Assembly: GCA_026826555.1 (NCBI GenBank)
Contig: JAKSZT010038590.1
Span: 775,367 to 839,366, forward strand
DNA length: 64,000 bases
Direction of reading: 5' to 3'
DNA from: Tolypeutes matacus
Taxonomy: Eukaryota; Chordata; Mammalia; Cingulata; Chlamyphoridae
Position 1 is the first letter of the stretch. Every line of letters begins with the position of its first letter. Both the position numbers and the translations under genes were made by a program. Below are positions 35,476 to 46,841 of this stretch, piece by piece. The notes below the pieces were generated by a model. The model did not search any database. It was not told the origin of the DNA and worked only from the letters and a program-made list of their open reading frames with translations.

Positions 35476-35985
35476 GAAGAGGAAACATTACCTGACTCAT
35501 TCTGTGATGCCAAAGGTATCTTAATACCAAAGCAACATAATGATGCTACAAGTAAAGAAAAATACAGAGTAATCTCTCTAATGAACTTAGATGCAAAAAT
35601 CCTGAACAAAATGCTTGATAATTGAACCCAACAACAGATTATACAAATTATTGATCATGATAAAGTGGTTTTATCCCAGGTGTGCATGGATGGTTCAACA
35701 AAAGAAAATCAATATAATACACCACATTAACAGATCAAAGGGAAAAAATCACATGACCATCTCAATCAACTCAGAAAAGGTATTTGACAAAATACAATAT
35801 TCTTTCTTGATAAAAACATTTCACCAATTAGGAATAGAAGAAAATTTCCTCAATTTGATAAAGGGCGTGTATGAAAAACCCACAGCTAATATCACTGAAT
35901 GGTGAAAATCTAAAGCCTTTCCTTCTAAGATCTGGAGCAAGACAAGGATGCCCACTGTCACCACAGCTATTCAACATTGTAGTGA
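35476..35985 (+). pseudogene. L1 ORF2 remnant, reverse transcriptase start
   Basis: Continuation of the ORF2 interrupted by the LTR. The open piece 35615-35905 (96 codons) has HHINRSKGKNHMTISINSEK and [16 protein letters not shown], corresponding to the fingers and palm region of L1 reverse transcriptase. In the full-length L1 the second residue pair here is DAEK, so the catalytic Asp has become Asn. It ends at the sequence before the F/YADD motif. Confidence 0.8.
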
Positions 35986-36319
35986 AATGCTATAGGTCTC
36001 TTTGGGGCAGGCTGGGAGAAAGATTAACAGTATAAGTTGTTGGCATTGTAACAGGGTTCCTCCCCAAGGAGACCCAGCCTTCTTCTCTTTCAAGGGGCTT
36101 TGAGTCTGTAAAACTGTTTCAAGTCTGGGAATTGATTAAGGGGTCATGACTCTCTTTTTCTATAATTAGGATTTTGTTCACTTTCCCTAGAACACATCTG
36201 CTTATACAGACCAAGTAACAATTTAGTAGACTGCCTATCTATTTTAATTCTACTAACCCATTATCTACTAGCCAATGTCATAAGGTTCTTTTCATGAAAC
36301 ATTTTTAAAATTACCATTA
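35986..36319. other. Unassigned, LTR- or ERV-like
   Basis: The stretch with 'gggttcctccccaaggagacccagcc' and 'ctagaacacatctgcttatacagaccaag' looks like old retroviral DNA. I cannot assign it to any element in the window. Confidence 0.3.
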
Positions 36320-37360
36320 AAATATTTATTTATTTATTTTTAAACAAATAAACTTTATTGATACATATTAATAAAACATAAAATTCATCCAAAGTGTACA
36401 TTCAATGGTATTTGGCATAATCACAGATTTCTGCATTCATCACTTCAATCGTTATTAGAGCATTTTCATTAATTCAATAATAATAATAATAATAAACAAA
36501 GAAACAGACGAAAAAGAAAATTCCTCACCTCTCAATCTTTCTATGTTTCCACTGCTGTATATAGTGCTATTTCTGGCTATTCTTGCACAATTATTTATTT
36601 GTTTATTAAGCAGTTTTATTGATATATATTCACATATCATATGATCCATCCAAAGTGTACAACCAATGGCTTTCACTATAATCACAATGTTGTACATTCA
36701 TCGTCTCAAAAATTTTGGAACTATTTCATCACTCCAAATAGAAATATTCCATGGCCCTTAGCATTCCTTCCCTAGCCCTACATAACCACTAATCTAAGTT
36801 CATCTTTATAAATTGATTTATATTTACATTTTATATGAATGGAATCATGCAATATAGTATTCTGCTTCTTGTCTTCTTCACTTAGTATAATGTTGCTGTT
36901 TTTTTAGGTCTGATATTTACATTTTGTAGTATTAACATACATTTTTGTTCCAATTCAAAGAAAAATGGACTTATACATGCAATTTTACATTTATTCATAT
37001 ATCACATAATATATTTATACTTCACATAACATATTTGGTTTATATTAGGACAATCACACAGTATTTGTTATTTTGTGTTTGACTTGCTTCCCACAACATA
37101 ATGTCCTCCAGGTTCATCCATGCTGTCATATGTTTCACAAATTTGTTTCTTCTAACCACCTCATAATAGTCCATTGTGTGTATACTCCACAATTAGTTTA
37201 TACATTCATTAGTTGATGGACACCTGGTTTGTTTCCAACTTTTGGTTATCTTGACTAATGTTGCTATGAACATCGGTGTGCAAAGGTCTATTCATGTCAC
37301 TGCTCTCAATACTTCTGGGTATATACTTAGCAATGGTATTGCCGGGTCCTATGGCAAGAA
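36320..37360 (-). repeat. Old L1 3' end (3' UTR and ORF2 C-terminus)
   Basis: On the minus strand the right-hand part reads as the ORF2 end (reverse of 'tgctatgaacatcggtgtgcaaagg', matching 39605-39635 in the full-length L1). The left part is 3' UTR, in which the motif 'catccaaagtgtac...atcac' occurs twice (36388-36441 and 36648-36705), a duplication common in old L1 3' UTRs. A run of AAT units lies at 36476-36496. It is much older than the 38929 element. Confidence 0.65.
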
Positions 37361-38914
37361 TATACTCAAATTCCTTATGTTATTTTGATTACTGCTTTGA
37401 GTCTGCTGTATATTATGGTAGACACACCCACCTTGACTTTGGTGATTAAGTGCTTCCACTGGTCTTCTGCCAACCTGGGATCATATTATCCCCATTGTGT
37501 ATAAAATATCCAAGTTCAGATGACACCAGATCAAATTGTTATATCTGACTGAGGGATAAAAGCAACTACAAAAAACTTCATATAGTTAGACTCACATATT
37601 TAATCCTCACAGTTCTGGTGAAATGTGTATTCTCTGGACATTCTTGGTTTAGGGGAGCAGGTCATGATACGTTTTTAACAATATAAACTTCCTAAGCCTT
37701 TGATCCCCTGATCCACATTATACCAGGGCAGTTCTGGCATTTTGACTTCAGGCCATGTAAGCCACATTTTGTTCCACACTTCAAACAAAAGCCCAAACTG
37801 TTAGAACTATTTCTCACCTTCTGAGCTACAATATGAATCCAGAATCTGTTTAGTAGATCCATAGCAATACATTCAACCTGATCCAGCTTTATTTTCTTTC
37901 CATGGTTATCCCACACCCTTACTATCCATTCCCACAGACATTCCCCTGGTTTCTGTCTAAATAAATTGAAACAATCACACAGATCTTTAGGAGTGTATTA
38001 AACCCCTTATGGGTCACTCACACTTTGTATCTCATCTGTTGGAGCCTGTTGGGTCTTCAGTCTAGATATAGGTCTGGAAGGAAAGAGGGGTAGTTGGGGT
38101 GGGTCATGAGAAGAATTAGAATTGTCTTACAAATCAACCATCTGGGCATTCTATTGCAGTTTAATCTGGTGTAAGCAGCTCAATCTCTTTAGATAAAGGA
38201 GTGTGGATGCTTTTCTCAGGGAAGATGTTGTTAGGTTTATCGGGAATAACATAGTTAATATCTTTAGGTGAAAATTTGAATGGCTAATTCCTCAGGGCAG
38301 ACCATTACAGATTTATCTGGCTTGGACTCATCAGAATCTAAAGTTTCAATGGCCCCACTACAATTATTATCAACCCATATGTCTCCATTTCACTTTTCAG
38401 GATCCCATCCCATTCCAATAAATGCCTTCACATTAGCAACAGACACCTTGCAAGGTTGGGAATTTTACTTACTTTATAATTCAGTGACTTGCACAATGAA
38501 GTTTTGGGTGTGGTTTTCAGAAATCTCACACTTGAGGATATAGGAAATAAAATTTTCTTTCATGGTGTAAAAAGAAATGCTTACTTTCTTTCATATGGTA
38601 CTTAAGTTGAGACTCTGAGGACTTTAGATCATCCCTTTCTTTTATAACTATATCCAACATATTTAGGAAAAACAGCCAACATCATTATACTTTTATTTCC
38701 CCCAAAAATTCTTTTAAGGTGTCAAAAACATTCTTACATAGAGACTTGCCTGTAATATGGATTTTAATAGCTATATCAGGTTATGATATCTTTTGTATCT
38801 TTTTACATTTCATTCCATGGTCTATTAATGTCTTCTTGATTGTTGAAAATAGAGTCATTAGTGCCTTCAAATCTAATCAGATTAGAGAACTGATTTCAAA
38901 AACCTAGAACCAAT
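37361..38914 (-). pseudogene. ERV-L-like internal region, gag side
   Basis: The clearest coding trace is an open 74-codon piece (37916-37692, -), whose RVWDNHG-type start and C-X2-C-like cysteine pattern (LKCGTKCG, SKCQNC) suit a retroviral gag or protease region. No known motif is complete. The position supports the call: the full-length L1 at 38929-46203 interrupts this stretch, and beyond it lies an ERV-L LTR in the matching orientation, so LTR (46250-46782) and this region would form the 5' part of one provirus. The family is inferred rather than shown. Confidence 0.42.
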
Positions 38915-38928
38915 TCAGAAATCTCATT
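38915..38928. repeat. Target-site duplication of the full-length L1 (left copy)
   Basis: TCAGAAATCTCATT, identical to 46204-46217. Its identity shows one insertion event and fixes both ends of the element. Confidence 0.93.
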
Positions 38929-39448
38929 GTTTTTTTTTTTGTTTTTTTTTTACAATTTAGATGACACAGTTTAATAGTTTTGATGATATTTACCATGTCC
39001 TGTGTTCATTACTGTAAGGTAATGAAAAATCTTCCCCATGACCACCAAACACCCCATTAGATCTTGACTCTTCCCATCCCCCCAGCCCCTCAGGGCCCAT
39101 GATACTACCTTCTCCCTACCCATGGAATGTCAAGATTCACAGTTACATGCCCTGGGGATTTGAAGCTGCCCTTCCTAATCCACCCACCCCCCAGGGCTGC
39201 ACCACCAAACCCAGGAACACCACCACTCATCTGCCCCATCCCCCAACATGCAACCACACTCTATCCTTTTACCATAGATTATGTCCATATGGGTGATGGC
39301 TCAAAGCTTGCTCTTCTCTTATTCTCCTTTCTTAACCTATCTTTCAGACAATGGTTCTCAGAGACTGCTAACATTCCTCAGTTCAGATCAGTGAGGTCAT
39401 ATACTGTTCACCCTTCAGTGCCTGGCTTGCTTCACTCAACTAAGGTCT
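38929..39448 (-). other. L1 3' UTR and poly-A tail
   Basis: Noncoding. The sense strand is rich in G runs, with a cluster of four or more runs of G near 39060-39260 (on the plus strand 'catccccccagcccc', 'cacccaccccccaggg', 'ccccatcccccaac'). G-rich 3' UTR tracts are common to mammalian L1s and can fold into G-quadruplexes. The tail is interrupted by a single non-A base. Confidence 0.8.
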
Positions 39449-42400
39449 TCAAGATTCATCCATGTTATTCCATGTGTTAGCACTTTGTTCCTTCTTACAG
39501 CTGAGTAATATTCCATTGTATGTATATACCACATTTTGCTTATCCATTCGTCTGTTGATGGGCACCGGGGCTGATTCCAACTTTTGGCAATGGTGAACAC
39601 TGCCACTATGAACATTGGTGTGCATATATCTGTTTGTGTTTTTTGCTTTCAGTTCTTCTGGGTATATACCCAGCAGTGGAATTGCTGGATCATACGGAAG
39701 ATCTATTGTTAGTTTTCTGAGGAACCGCCAAACTGTCCTCCACAGTGGCTGGACCATACTGCAGTCCCACCAGCAATGGATGAGGGATCCTATTCCTCCA
39801 CATCTTCTCCAACATTTACTGTCTCCTGTTTTTTAATAGCTGCCATTCTGATGGGTGTAAGATGATATCTCATTGTAGTTTTGATTTGCATTTCCCTGAT
39901 AGCAAGCGATGTTGAGCATTTTTTCATGTGCTTTTTAGCCATTTGTATTTCTTCCTTGGAGAAGTGTCTTTTCAGGTCACTTGCCCATTTTTAAAATGGG
40001 TTGTTTGTCTTTTTATTTTCAAGGTGTAGGATTTCTTTATATATGCAGGATATTAGGCTCCTATCAGATATATGGTTGCCGAATATTTTTTCCCATTGGG
40101 TAGGCTGCCTTTTTATTTTCTTATTAACATCCTTTGAGGTGCAGAAGTTTTTAATTTTGAGGAGATCCCATTTATCTATTATTTCTCTTGCTGCTCATGG
40201 TTTGGCTGTGGAGTTCATGAAACCATTTCCTATTACAAGGTCCTGTAGATGCTTCCCTACATTATCTTCCAAGGTTTTTACGGTTTTGGCTCTTATATTT
40301 AGATCTTTGATCCATCTTGAGTTTATTTTTGTATAAGGTGTGAGATGGTATTCTTCTCTCATTCTTTTGGATATGGATATCCAGTTCTCCAAGCACCACT
40401 TGTTAAAGAGGCCATTCTCTCTCAACTGAGTGGGCTTCATTGCCTTGTCAAGTATCAGATGACTGTATATGCAAGGATCTATATCAGAACTCTCAATTTG
40501 GTTCCATTTGGTCAGTAGGTCTATCCTTGTGCCAATACCATGCAGTTTTGATCACTGTAGCTTTGTAGCATGTTTTAAAGTCAGGTAATGTGATACCTCC
40601 AACTTCATTTTTCTTTTTCAATATATCTTTGGCAATTCGGGGCCTCTTGTGTCTCCAAATATATTTTGTGATTAGTTTTTCCAGTTCCTTAAAAAATATA
40701 CTGTTGACTTTTATTGGGATTGCATTAAATCTGTAGATTAGTTTGGGTAGAATAGACAACTTGATGATGTTTAATCTTCCTATCCATGAACAGGGAATAT
40801 TTTTCCATTTATTTGAGTCTTCTTTGATTTCCTTTAACAGTGTTGTGTAGTTTTCTGTATATAAGTCCTTTACATCTTTAGTTAAATTTATTCTTAGGTA
40901 TTTGATTTTTTATTTACTATTGTAAATGGTATTTTTTTCCCGATTTCCTCCTCAGTTTGCTCGTTATTGGTGTACAGAAATGCTACTGATTTTTGAGCGT
41001 TGATCTTATAGCCTGCAACATTACTGAACTCCTTTATAAGTTCTAGAAGCCTTGTTGTAGATTTCTCAGGGCTTTCTATATATAGGATCATGTCATCTGA
41101 AAATAATGAAATTTTTACTTCTTCTTTTCCAATATGGATGCCTTTTATATCCTTTTCTTGTCTCAGTGCTCGTGCAAGTACTTCTAAGACAATGTTAAAT
41201 AGGAGTGGTGATAGTGGGCATCCTTGTCTTGTTCCCGATCTCAGAGGGAAGGTTTTTAGGATTTCACCATTGAAAATGATGTTAGCTTTGGGTTTTTCAT
41301 ATATACCCTTTATCATTTTCAGAAAGTTTCCATCTATTCCTATCTTTTGTGGTGTTTTTATGAGGAAAGAGTCGTGTATTTTGTCGAATGCTTTTTCTGC
41401 ATCTATAGAGATGATCATGTGATTTTTTTCTTTCAATCTGTTTATGTGGTGTATTACATTGATTGATTTTCTTATATTGAACCATCCTTGCATACCCGGG
41501 ATGAAACCCACTTGGTCATGGTGTATAATCCTTTTGATATGTTGTTGAATGCAATTAGCAAGTATTTTGTTAAGGATTTTAACATCTAGGTTCATTAGAG
41601 AAATTGGTCTGTAATTTTCCTTTCTTGTGGTATCTTTATTTGTTTTTGGTATTAGGGAAATATTGGCATCATAGAATGAGTTAGGCAATATTCCTTCTAG
41701 TTCTATTGTTTGGAAGAGCTTATGTAGAATTGGTATTAGCTCTTTCCGGAATGTTTGGTAGAATTCAGCTGTGAAGCCATCTGGTCCTGGACTCTTCTTA
41801 GTTGGGAGGTTTTTAATGACTGAGTCTATCTCTTTACTTGTAATTGGACTGTTGAGTTCATCTATTTCTTCTTTCATCAATGTCGGCTGTTTCTGGGTTT
41901 CTAGAAACTTGTCCATTTCCTCTAAATTATCATTCTTGCTGGCATATAATTTTTTCAAAATATCCTCTTATGATATTCTTTATTTCTGTGGGATCAGTAG
42001 TGATATCACCTTGCTCATTCCTTATTTTATGTATTTGCATCTGTTCTCTCTTTTTCTTTGTTAGTCTGGCTAAGGGTTTGTCAATTTTGTTGATATTCTC
42101 CAAGAACCAGCTATTGGTTTTGCTTATTGTTTCTAGTGCTTTCTTATTCTCTATTTCATTTAGTTCTGTTCTAATCTTTATTTTCTGCTTTCTACAACCT
42201 TTAGGTTTAGTTTGTTGTTGTTTTTCCAATTCCTCCAAGTGTACAGTTAGTTCTTCAATTTTAACTCTTTCTTCTTTTTTTATATATGAATTTATGGCTA
42301 TGAACTTCCTTCTCAGGACTGCTTTCGCTGCATCCCATAGGTTTTGATATGTTGTGTTGTTGTTTTCATTAGTTTCAAGGTAGTTACTGATTTCTTTTGA

Positions 42401-43198
42401 AATTTCCTCTTTGACCCACTGATTGCCTAAGAGTGTGTTGTTTAACTTCCATATCCTTGTACCTAACCTGTTTCCCTGGCCCTTATTGATTTCCAACTTC
42501 ATTCTGTTGTGGTCAGAGAAATTACTTTGTATAATCTCAATCTTTCTGAATTCATTGAGTGTTGTTTTGTGGCCTAGCATGTGGTCTATTTTGGAGTATG
42601 TTACATTTGGACTCGAGAAGAATGTAAATCCCGCTGTATTTGGGTGTAGTGTTCTGTATATGTCTATTAAGTCCAAGTTTTCTAGTGTATTGTTGAGTGC
42701 CTTAGTTTCTTTATTGATTCTCTGCCCAGATGTTCTGTCTAATGATGATAGTGGTGTGTTGAAGTCCCCTGCTATAATTGTAGAGGAATTTATTTCTCCT
42801 CTTAGTTTTTCCCGAGTTTGCGGCACGTATTTTGAGGCACCTCGATCAGGTGCGTAAATGTTGATAATTGTTCTCTCTTCTTGAGAAATTACTCCTTTTA
42901 CTAATATGTAGTGTCCATCTTTGTCTCTTACAATAGTTTTGCATTTAAAGTCAATTTCGTCTGATATTAGAATAGCTACTCCTGCCCTTTTATGGCTATT
43001 GTTAGCATGTAAAATGGTTTTCCAGCCATTCACTTTTAGCGTCCTTGAATCCCTGGGTCGAAGGTGGGTCTCTTGTAGACAGCATATAGATGGATCATAT
43101 TTTCTTATCCATTCTGACAATCTGTGTCTTTTGATTGGTGCACTTAATCCATTAACATTCAGTGTTATTACTCGTAACAAATTTCTTACTTCAGCCAT
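39449..43198 (-). pseudogene. L1 ORF2 (endonuclease, reverse transcriptase), lightly broken
   Basis: ORF2p nicks target DNA and reverse-transcribes L1 RNA. ATG 43198 opens the endonuclease: [28 protein letters not shown] (Glu), and [10 protein letters not shown] (Asp, His). The frame runs 422 codons to 41930. A frameshift near 41940 moves to the reverse transcriptase piece 41958-40894 (354 codons) with [19 protein letters not shown] and FSDDMILY, in which the first residue of the usual ADD motif is Ser although both aspartates remain. Further pieces follow at 40759-40493, 40440-40195 and 39757-39449, in alternating frames, to the C-terminal domain ending NTWNNMDES. Confidence 0.93.
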
Positions 43199-43370
43199 TT
43201 TTTCTTTGGGTTAATGTATGTCATATGGTGTTTTGTTTCTCTTTTTGACTTTTCAGTTGTTTTTAAACTCCCCTCCAACTCTCTCTCCTTTGTTTTATTC
43301 TTTTAACTTGTAGAGATTCCTTTAGTATTTCTTGAAGTGCTGGTTTCTTCTTGACATACTCTCTTAATTG

Positions 43371-44243
43371 CTATTTATCTGTGAATATTTTGAACTCTCC
43401 CTCATTTTTGAATGCCAATTTTGCTGGATAGAGAGTTCGTGGCTGGAAGTTTTTTTCTTTTAGTGTTTTGACTATGTCATACCACTGTCTTCTTGCCTCC
43501 ATGGTTTCAGCTGAGAAATCAGCACTTAATCTTATTGTGCTTCCCTTGTATGTGATGGTTCTCTTTTCTCTTGCTGCCTTGAGTATTTTCTCTTTGTCTT
43601 GAGCATTGGACAATTTGACAAGTATATGTCTTGGAGTTGTCCTGTTGGGATTTATACTATTTGGGGTGTGCTGTGCTTCCTGGATCTGCACATCCACCTC
43701 TCTCAATAGAGTTGGGAAGTTTTCAGCCATAATTTCCTTCAACACTCCTTCTGTTCCCTTTCCCTTCTCTTCTCCTTCTGGGATGCCCATAATGCATATG
43801 TTTGTGCATTTTGTATTATCGGTTAATTCCCTGAGACCATGTTGGATTTTTTCTATCTTTTTGTCTATCTGTTCTACAATCTCTTTGATTTCAACTGTAT
43901 TGTCTTCCATATCACTAATTCTTTCCTCTGCTTGTTCAAATCTGCTGTCATGTGAGTCCAGCTTCTTTTTCATTTCTTGGCTTGTGTCTTTGTTCACCAT
44001 CATATCCATTACCTTTTTAGGTGTGTTAGCTATTTCTTCAGTATGTTCTCCCAGTGTCTTCTTTATATCCTTAATCTCTTCCTTCAGTTCTTTAAGTTGG
44101 TCCATGATATTTGTTTGGATAGCTTTGATTAGTTGTTTGATGTTCTGCATTGCTTCCTGGTTTTTATTTTGTGCATTGGACTGGTCCATGTTTTCCAGTT
44201 TCTCAGAGTCATTTGTATTTTTCTGTTGCCCTCTGGTCATCAT
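43371..44243 (-). CDS. L1 ORF1, open for 290 codons with a premature stop
   Basis: RNA-binding nucleic acid chaperone of the L1 particle. The start ATG 44243 gives MMTRGQQKN. A long coiled coil (about residues 30-135, with heptad-like ILV and many E/K) precedes the RRM-like domain (CTNICIMGIPEGEEKGKG, about 150-170) and the C-terminal domain (TPRHILVKLSNAQDKEK, REKRTITYKGS, MEARRQW, FQPRTLYPAKLAF). A TAG follows FKIFTDK, yet the family sequence continues in the same frame for about 25 more codons, so the protein lacks only its extreme C-terminus. Whether such a protein binds RNA normally is unknown. Confidence 0.88.
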   Translation of the reverse strand: MMTRGQQKNTNDSEKLENMDQSNAQNKNQEAMQNIKQLIKAIQTNIMDQLKELKEEIKDIKKTLGEHTEEIANTPKKVMDMMVNKDTSQEMKKKLDSHDSRFEQAEERISDMEDNTVEIKEIVEQIDKKIEKIQHGLRELTDNTKCTNICIMGIPEGEEKGKGTEGVLKEIMAENFPTLLREVDVQIQEAQHTPNSINPNRTTPRHILVKLSNAQDKEKILKAAREKRTITYKGSTIRLSADFSAETMEARRQWYDIVKTLKEKNFQPRTLYPAKLAFKNEGEFKIFTDK

Positions 44244-46203
44244 ATTATCTTGATGGGTTTGTTCAGTTGATTAGCTTTTCTTTATGCTCTAGAATTTTAT
44301 TTAGTTGTTGGTTCTGTGTGTGATTTAAGTTTTCTCTTTGGCAGTTTTTCTTTTTATTTTATTTCCTTGCTTCTTTCTATGTTCCCTTGAAGGCAAAAGG
44401 TTAGGGCCAGAGGAATCAAAAGATGTAAGGAAGGCAGAAGGATAATAGTAATATTGATGAAAGTCAGAAGAGGGGCAAAATGAGATTTAATGAGATGAAT
44501 ATTTAACTTGTGTAGGCAGTGTAGATTACTGTGAAAAAATATGGGGTTCCTACAATGGACTGGGAAAAGAAATGGAGGAATATATATACAGTGATTTAGA
44601 AGGCTAGAATTATGAGGAGGGAGAGAAATAGTTAAGAAAGGTCTGAAAGGAAAAAGTTAATACTAATTTAAAAAAAAGAAGAAAACAAAATAGATAGAAT
44701 AGAAATTGACACCCTTGAGTTGTGGGTCTATGAAAAAAAATGTTGTCTCTAAGAGCCACAACAGAAAACAGAAGGCAGAAAGATGCAGAAAGTGTAAGCG
44801 ATAGTTTGTAACACAAAATCAATATATACAGTGAGTGAGAAATTACTGAAAAAGAAGCACAGCAAAGAAGCAACAAGCTAGCAGCACCTAATTTTTAAAA
44901 AAATGGAAGAAAAAAGAAAGGGGGTAGGAAAGAGGAAAGAAAAGCAAGGAACCAGAAAGCACCTGAGAGAAACCAAAGATCCACACAGGCAAGGAGTCAA
45001 ACAGTGCTAAGGGGGGTAAATGATTTCCCTAGGGTCCACGTGAATCCTTCCTGCCTACTTGTGTTTATCAATCAGTTTCCCCGCAAGGTTCTATATGCAG
45101 GTCCTGAAGCAGCTTTTAGCTATCAAACTAAATTAAAAAGAATTTATTTTTCATTTATTGAAGTGACCTTCTCAGTTTTTTTTTTATTTTAATTTTAATT
45201 TTTATTTTATTATTATTTTTTTTAGCAAAATACGGGACCCAAAATAATTCCTCCTCTAGACCAACCCCCTTATGGAAGGACCCTAGCTGGGCCCGTGGAA
45301 ATTAATCAAGCATGTCCCACTTCCTCCCCAGGGTATCTGTAGTTCTGATGTTAGTCAGTGAGGAGTGCTAAAGATGGCCGATTACGCCCCTTCTGGAGCG
45401 GAGCTCCAGCGTCACCAGTTCCTAAGTAAATCAGTTCGGGTGCAGATTTGCCTCTGCTCTCAGCTTGATGCTGCTTCAGGTCGGTTTATCTGCTCCCCAA
45501 AGCTATCGGGCGGTGCAGGCAGCCAGATCGATGTCTTAAAATAAAAAATACCCTTCCCTGTCCTCCAACAGAACCCTCCCTCTTTTGGGAAGTGTCCCTT
45601 CTTCCTGGCTCCACAGCGGCCCGGGTCTTATCCCTGGGTCGCTACAGAAATCAGCCTCCTCCCCTGACCAAAATCCCCGTCCCAGTTCACCGGGTGCCAA
45701 TTAGCTCGTTTGTTCTGTTCATGCAAGATCCAAGGAGCGCCAGGCAGCCAGATCCCCAGAAAATAAAACTTTCTCGCCTGCTCGCTCCCTAACCGCGGGG
45801 CTCAGCCGCCTGTGCCAACCCCCACCATCAGCCTTAAAACTCATGAATCTCCACCGTTTAAATCTCACGAATCTCCACCGTTCTGTCCACGCCGTTGATC
45901 CACACAGATAGTTGTCCCAAGCTTCTCACTCCACGCGTGCACAGCACAGACCCCCGGGCAGGACCCCGTCCACCATCCGCCTTGCTCTGGGAACTTGCAG
46001 TGTGTGCCCTCCTACACTGCCACCATCTTCAGATCCTCTGATGAAGCATTTTAAAAAATTGCCCAGATCTTCTTTGAAACATGACAAATAACTAATATCC
46101 GTGGCTCAACTTCGGTGTACAATACCTGATATCCCCACGATTTTTAAAACAAATCCTGCTTTTCTCTTTTTTGCTGCTCCAAAGCACGGACCTTAGCTGG
46201 GTG
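44244..46203 (-). promoter_or_regulatory. L1 5' UTR with CpG-rich promoter
   Basis: In L1s the 5' UTR carries an internal RNA polymerase II promoter. The half nearest the 5' end (about 45360-46000) holds dozens of CpG sites in an otherwise CpG-poor window (for example 'taaccgcggggctcagccgcc', 'ccacgcgtgcac', 'gtcggg'-type sites), while the half next to ORF1 is purine-rich. The true 5' end lies at 46203, beside the TSD, and includes 160 bases missing from the copy at 1-4288. An AT-rich insert-like run lies at 45177-45224. Confidence 0.8.
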
Positions 46204-46217
46204 TCAGAAATCTCATT
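46204..46217. repeat. Target-site duplication of the full-length L1 (right copy)
   Basis: TCAGAAATCTCATT, identical to 38915-38928. It is followed by 30 bases that belong to the interrupted ERV-L remnant. Confidence 0.93.
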
Positions 46218-46249
46218 CTTAAGAAGATGTTTCTAATGAAGCATTCTAA

Positions 46250-46782
46250 TGAAGGCATATTAGTCAAAGACCTCTAGGGATAAAGACTGATGTGATATAT
46301 GATAGATAGATATAGATGATATAGATATAGATAGGTATAGTTATAAATAGATAATATAGATATAGATGAGATAGATATGAAATGAAATTTTTATAAAATT
46401 TGTCTCATGACTGTGGGGATGGGCAATTACAAAATCTGTAAGGCAGGCCATAAGCATGTGACACCAATAAAGATTTTGGATGGGTTCCCCAGGTTAAGCA
46501 GGCTGGCTGAAGTAAACTTGGAAATTCTCTCCTTTGACTGCTGAAATCACTTTTCCTTTAAAAGTCTTCAATTGATTGGATACAATTTTTTTAAATCATT
46601 TTTGCAATCAGTCTCCTCAGTTGATTGTAGATGTAATCAGCCAAAGATTCAGTCAACTTACTGATGATGTAAGTCCATGAAATATCCTCACAGTAAAAAG
46701 CAGGCCAGTGCTATTTTACTAAAAACCTGGACAACATAACTTAGCAAAGGTGACTCATGAACTTAACCATCACAACATAAAA
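46250..46782 (-). mobile_element. ERV-L (MLT2-type) LTR
   Basis: It matches 21013-21455 along its length: left 'catattagtcaaagacctctagg', right 'ggtgactcatgaacttaaccatcacaa', the latter being the reverse complement of TGTGATGGTTAA. In the minus orientation it would be the 5' LTR of the provirus whose internal part continues, after the L1 insertion, at 38914-37361. A (GATATA)n-type expansion inside it makes it longer than its relative. Confidence 0.75.
46283..46382. repeat. (GATA)n/(GATATA)n simple repeat inside the LTR
   Basis: Irregular GATA, GATATA and TAGATA units for about 100 bases. The relative at 21013 has only 'atatctgtaaatagtatgag' at this place, so the expansion arose in this copy. 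Confidence 0.9.
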
Positions 46783-46837
46783 TTTTGAAAAATAATAATT
46801 TAATAAAATATTTCAATGTATCTCAGAAATAAGTATT

Positions 46838-46841
46838 CTAC
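46838..46841. repeat. Provirus TSD (left), CTAC
   Basis: CTAC directly precedes the LTR end TGTTATAACCC and recurs at 53559-53562. Four-base duplications are typical of gammaretroviral integrase. Confidence 0.85.

Larger units (their letters stand above)
32540..35985 (+). mobile_element. L1 with 5' inversion (twin priming), split by a solo LTR
   Basis: Two L1 parts meet head-on at about 33255. From 32540 to 33250 the sequence is the ORF1 half with the inter-ORF region, on the minus strand. From 33256 it is ORF2 on the plus strand, starting just before 'atggctaaagtaagtac', the ORF2 start. The left end of the inverted part lies next to the ORF2 start in element order, as expected of twin priming. 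The ORF2 part (endonuclease, then start of reverse transcriptase) is broken by stops, is interrupted by an LTR at 34764-35475, and ends at about 35985 after 'cccactgtcacc'. Reverse transcriptase catalytic residues are not reached. Confidence 0.8.
38929..46203 (-). mobile_element. Full-length L1 retrotransposon (7,275 bp)
   Basis: Bounded by the perfect 14-bp TSD at 38915-38928 and 46204-46217. Read on the minus strand: 5' UTR 46203-44244, ORF1 44243-43371 (to a premature stop), ORF2 43198-about 39449, 3' UTR and A tail to 38929 (the plus strand shows T11-G-T10 at 38930-38953). Neither reading frame is intact, so it cannot move alone, but 290 codons of ORF1 and 422 plus 354 codons of ORF2 remain open. 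It is the best-preserved L1 in the window and interrupts an ERV-L remnant. Confidence 0.96.

Noticed and set aside
43606..44253. 215-codon plus-strand frame, serine- and phenylalanine-rich
   Set aside because: Exact antisense of L1 ORF1. The same antisense frame is broken in the other L1 copy.
45592..45792. CpG-rich stretch as a host CpG-island promoter
   Set aside because: Lies wholly inside the TSD-bounded L1 and matches the L1 5' UTR at 3700-4000.
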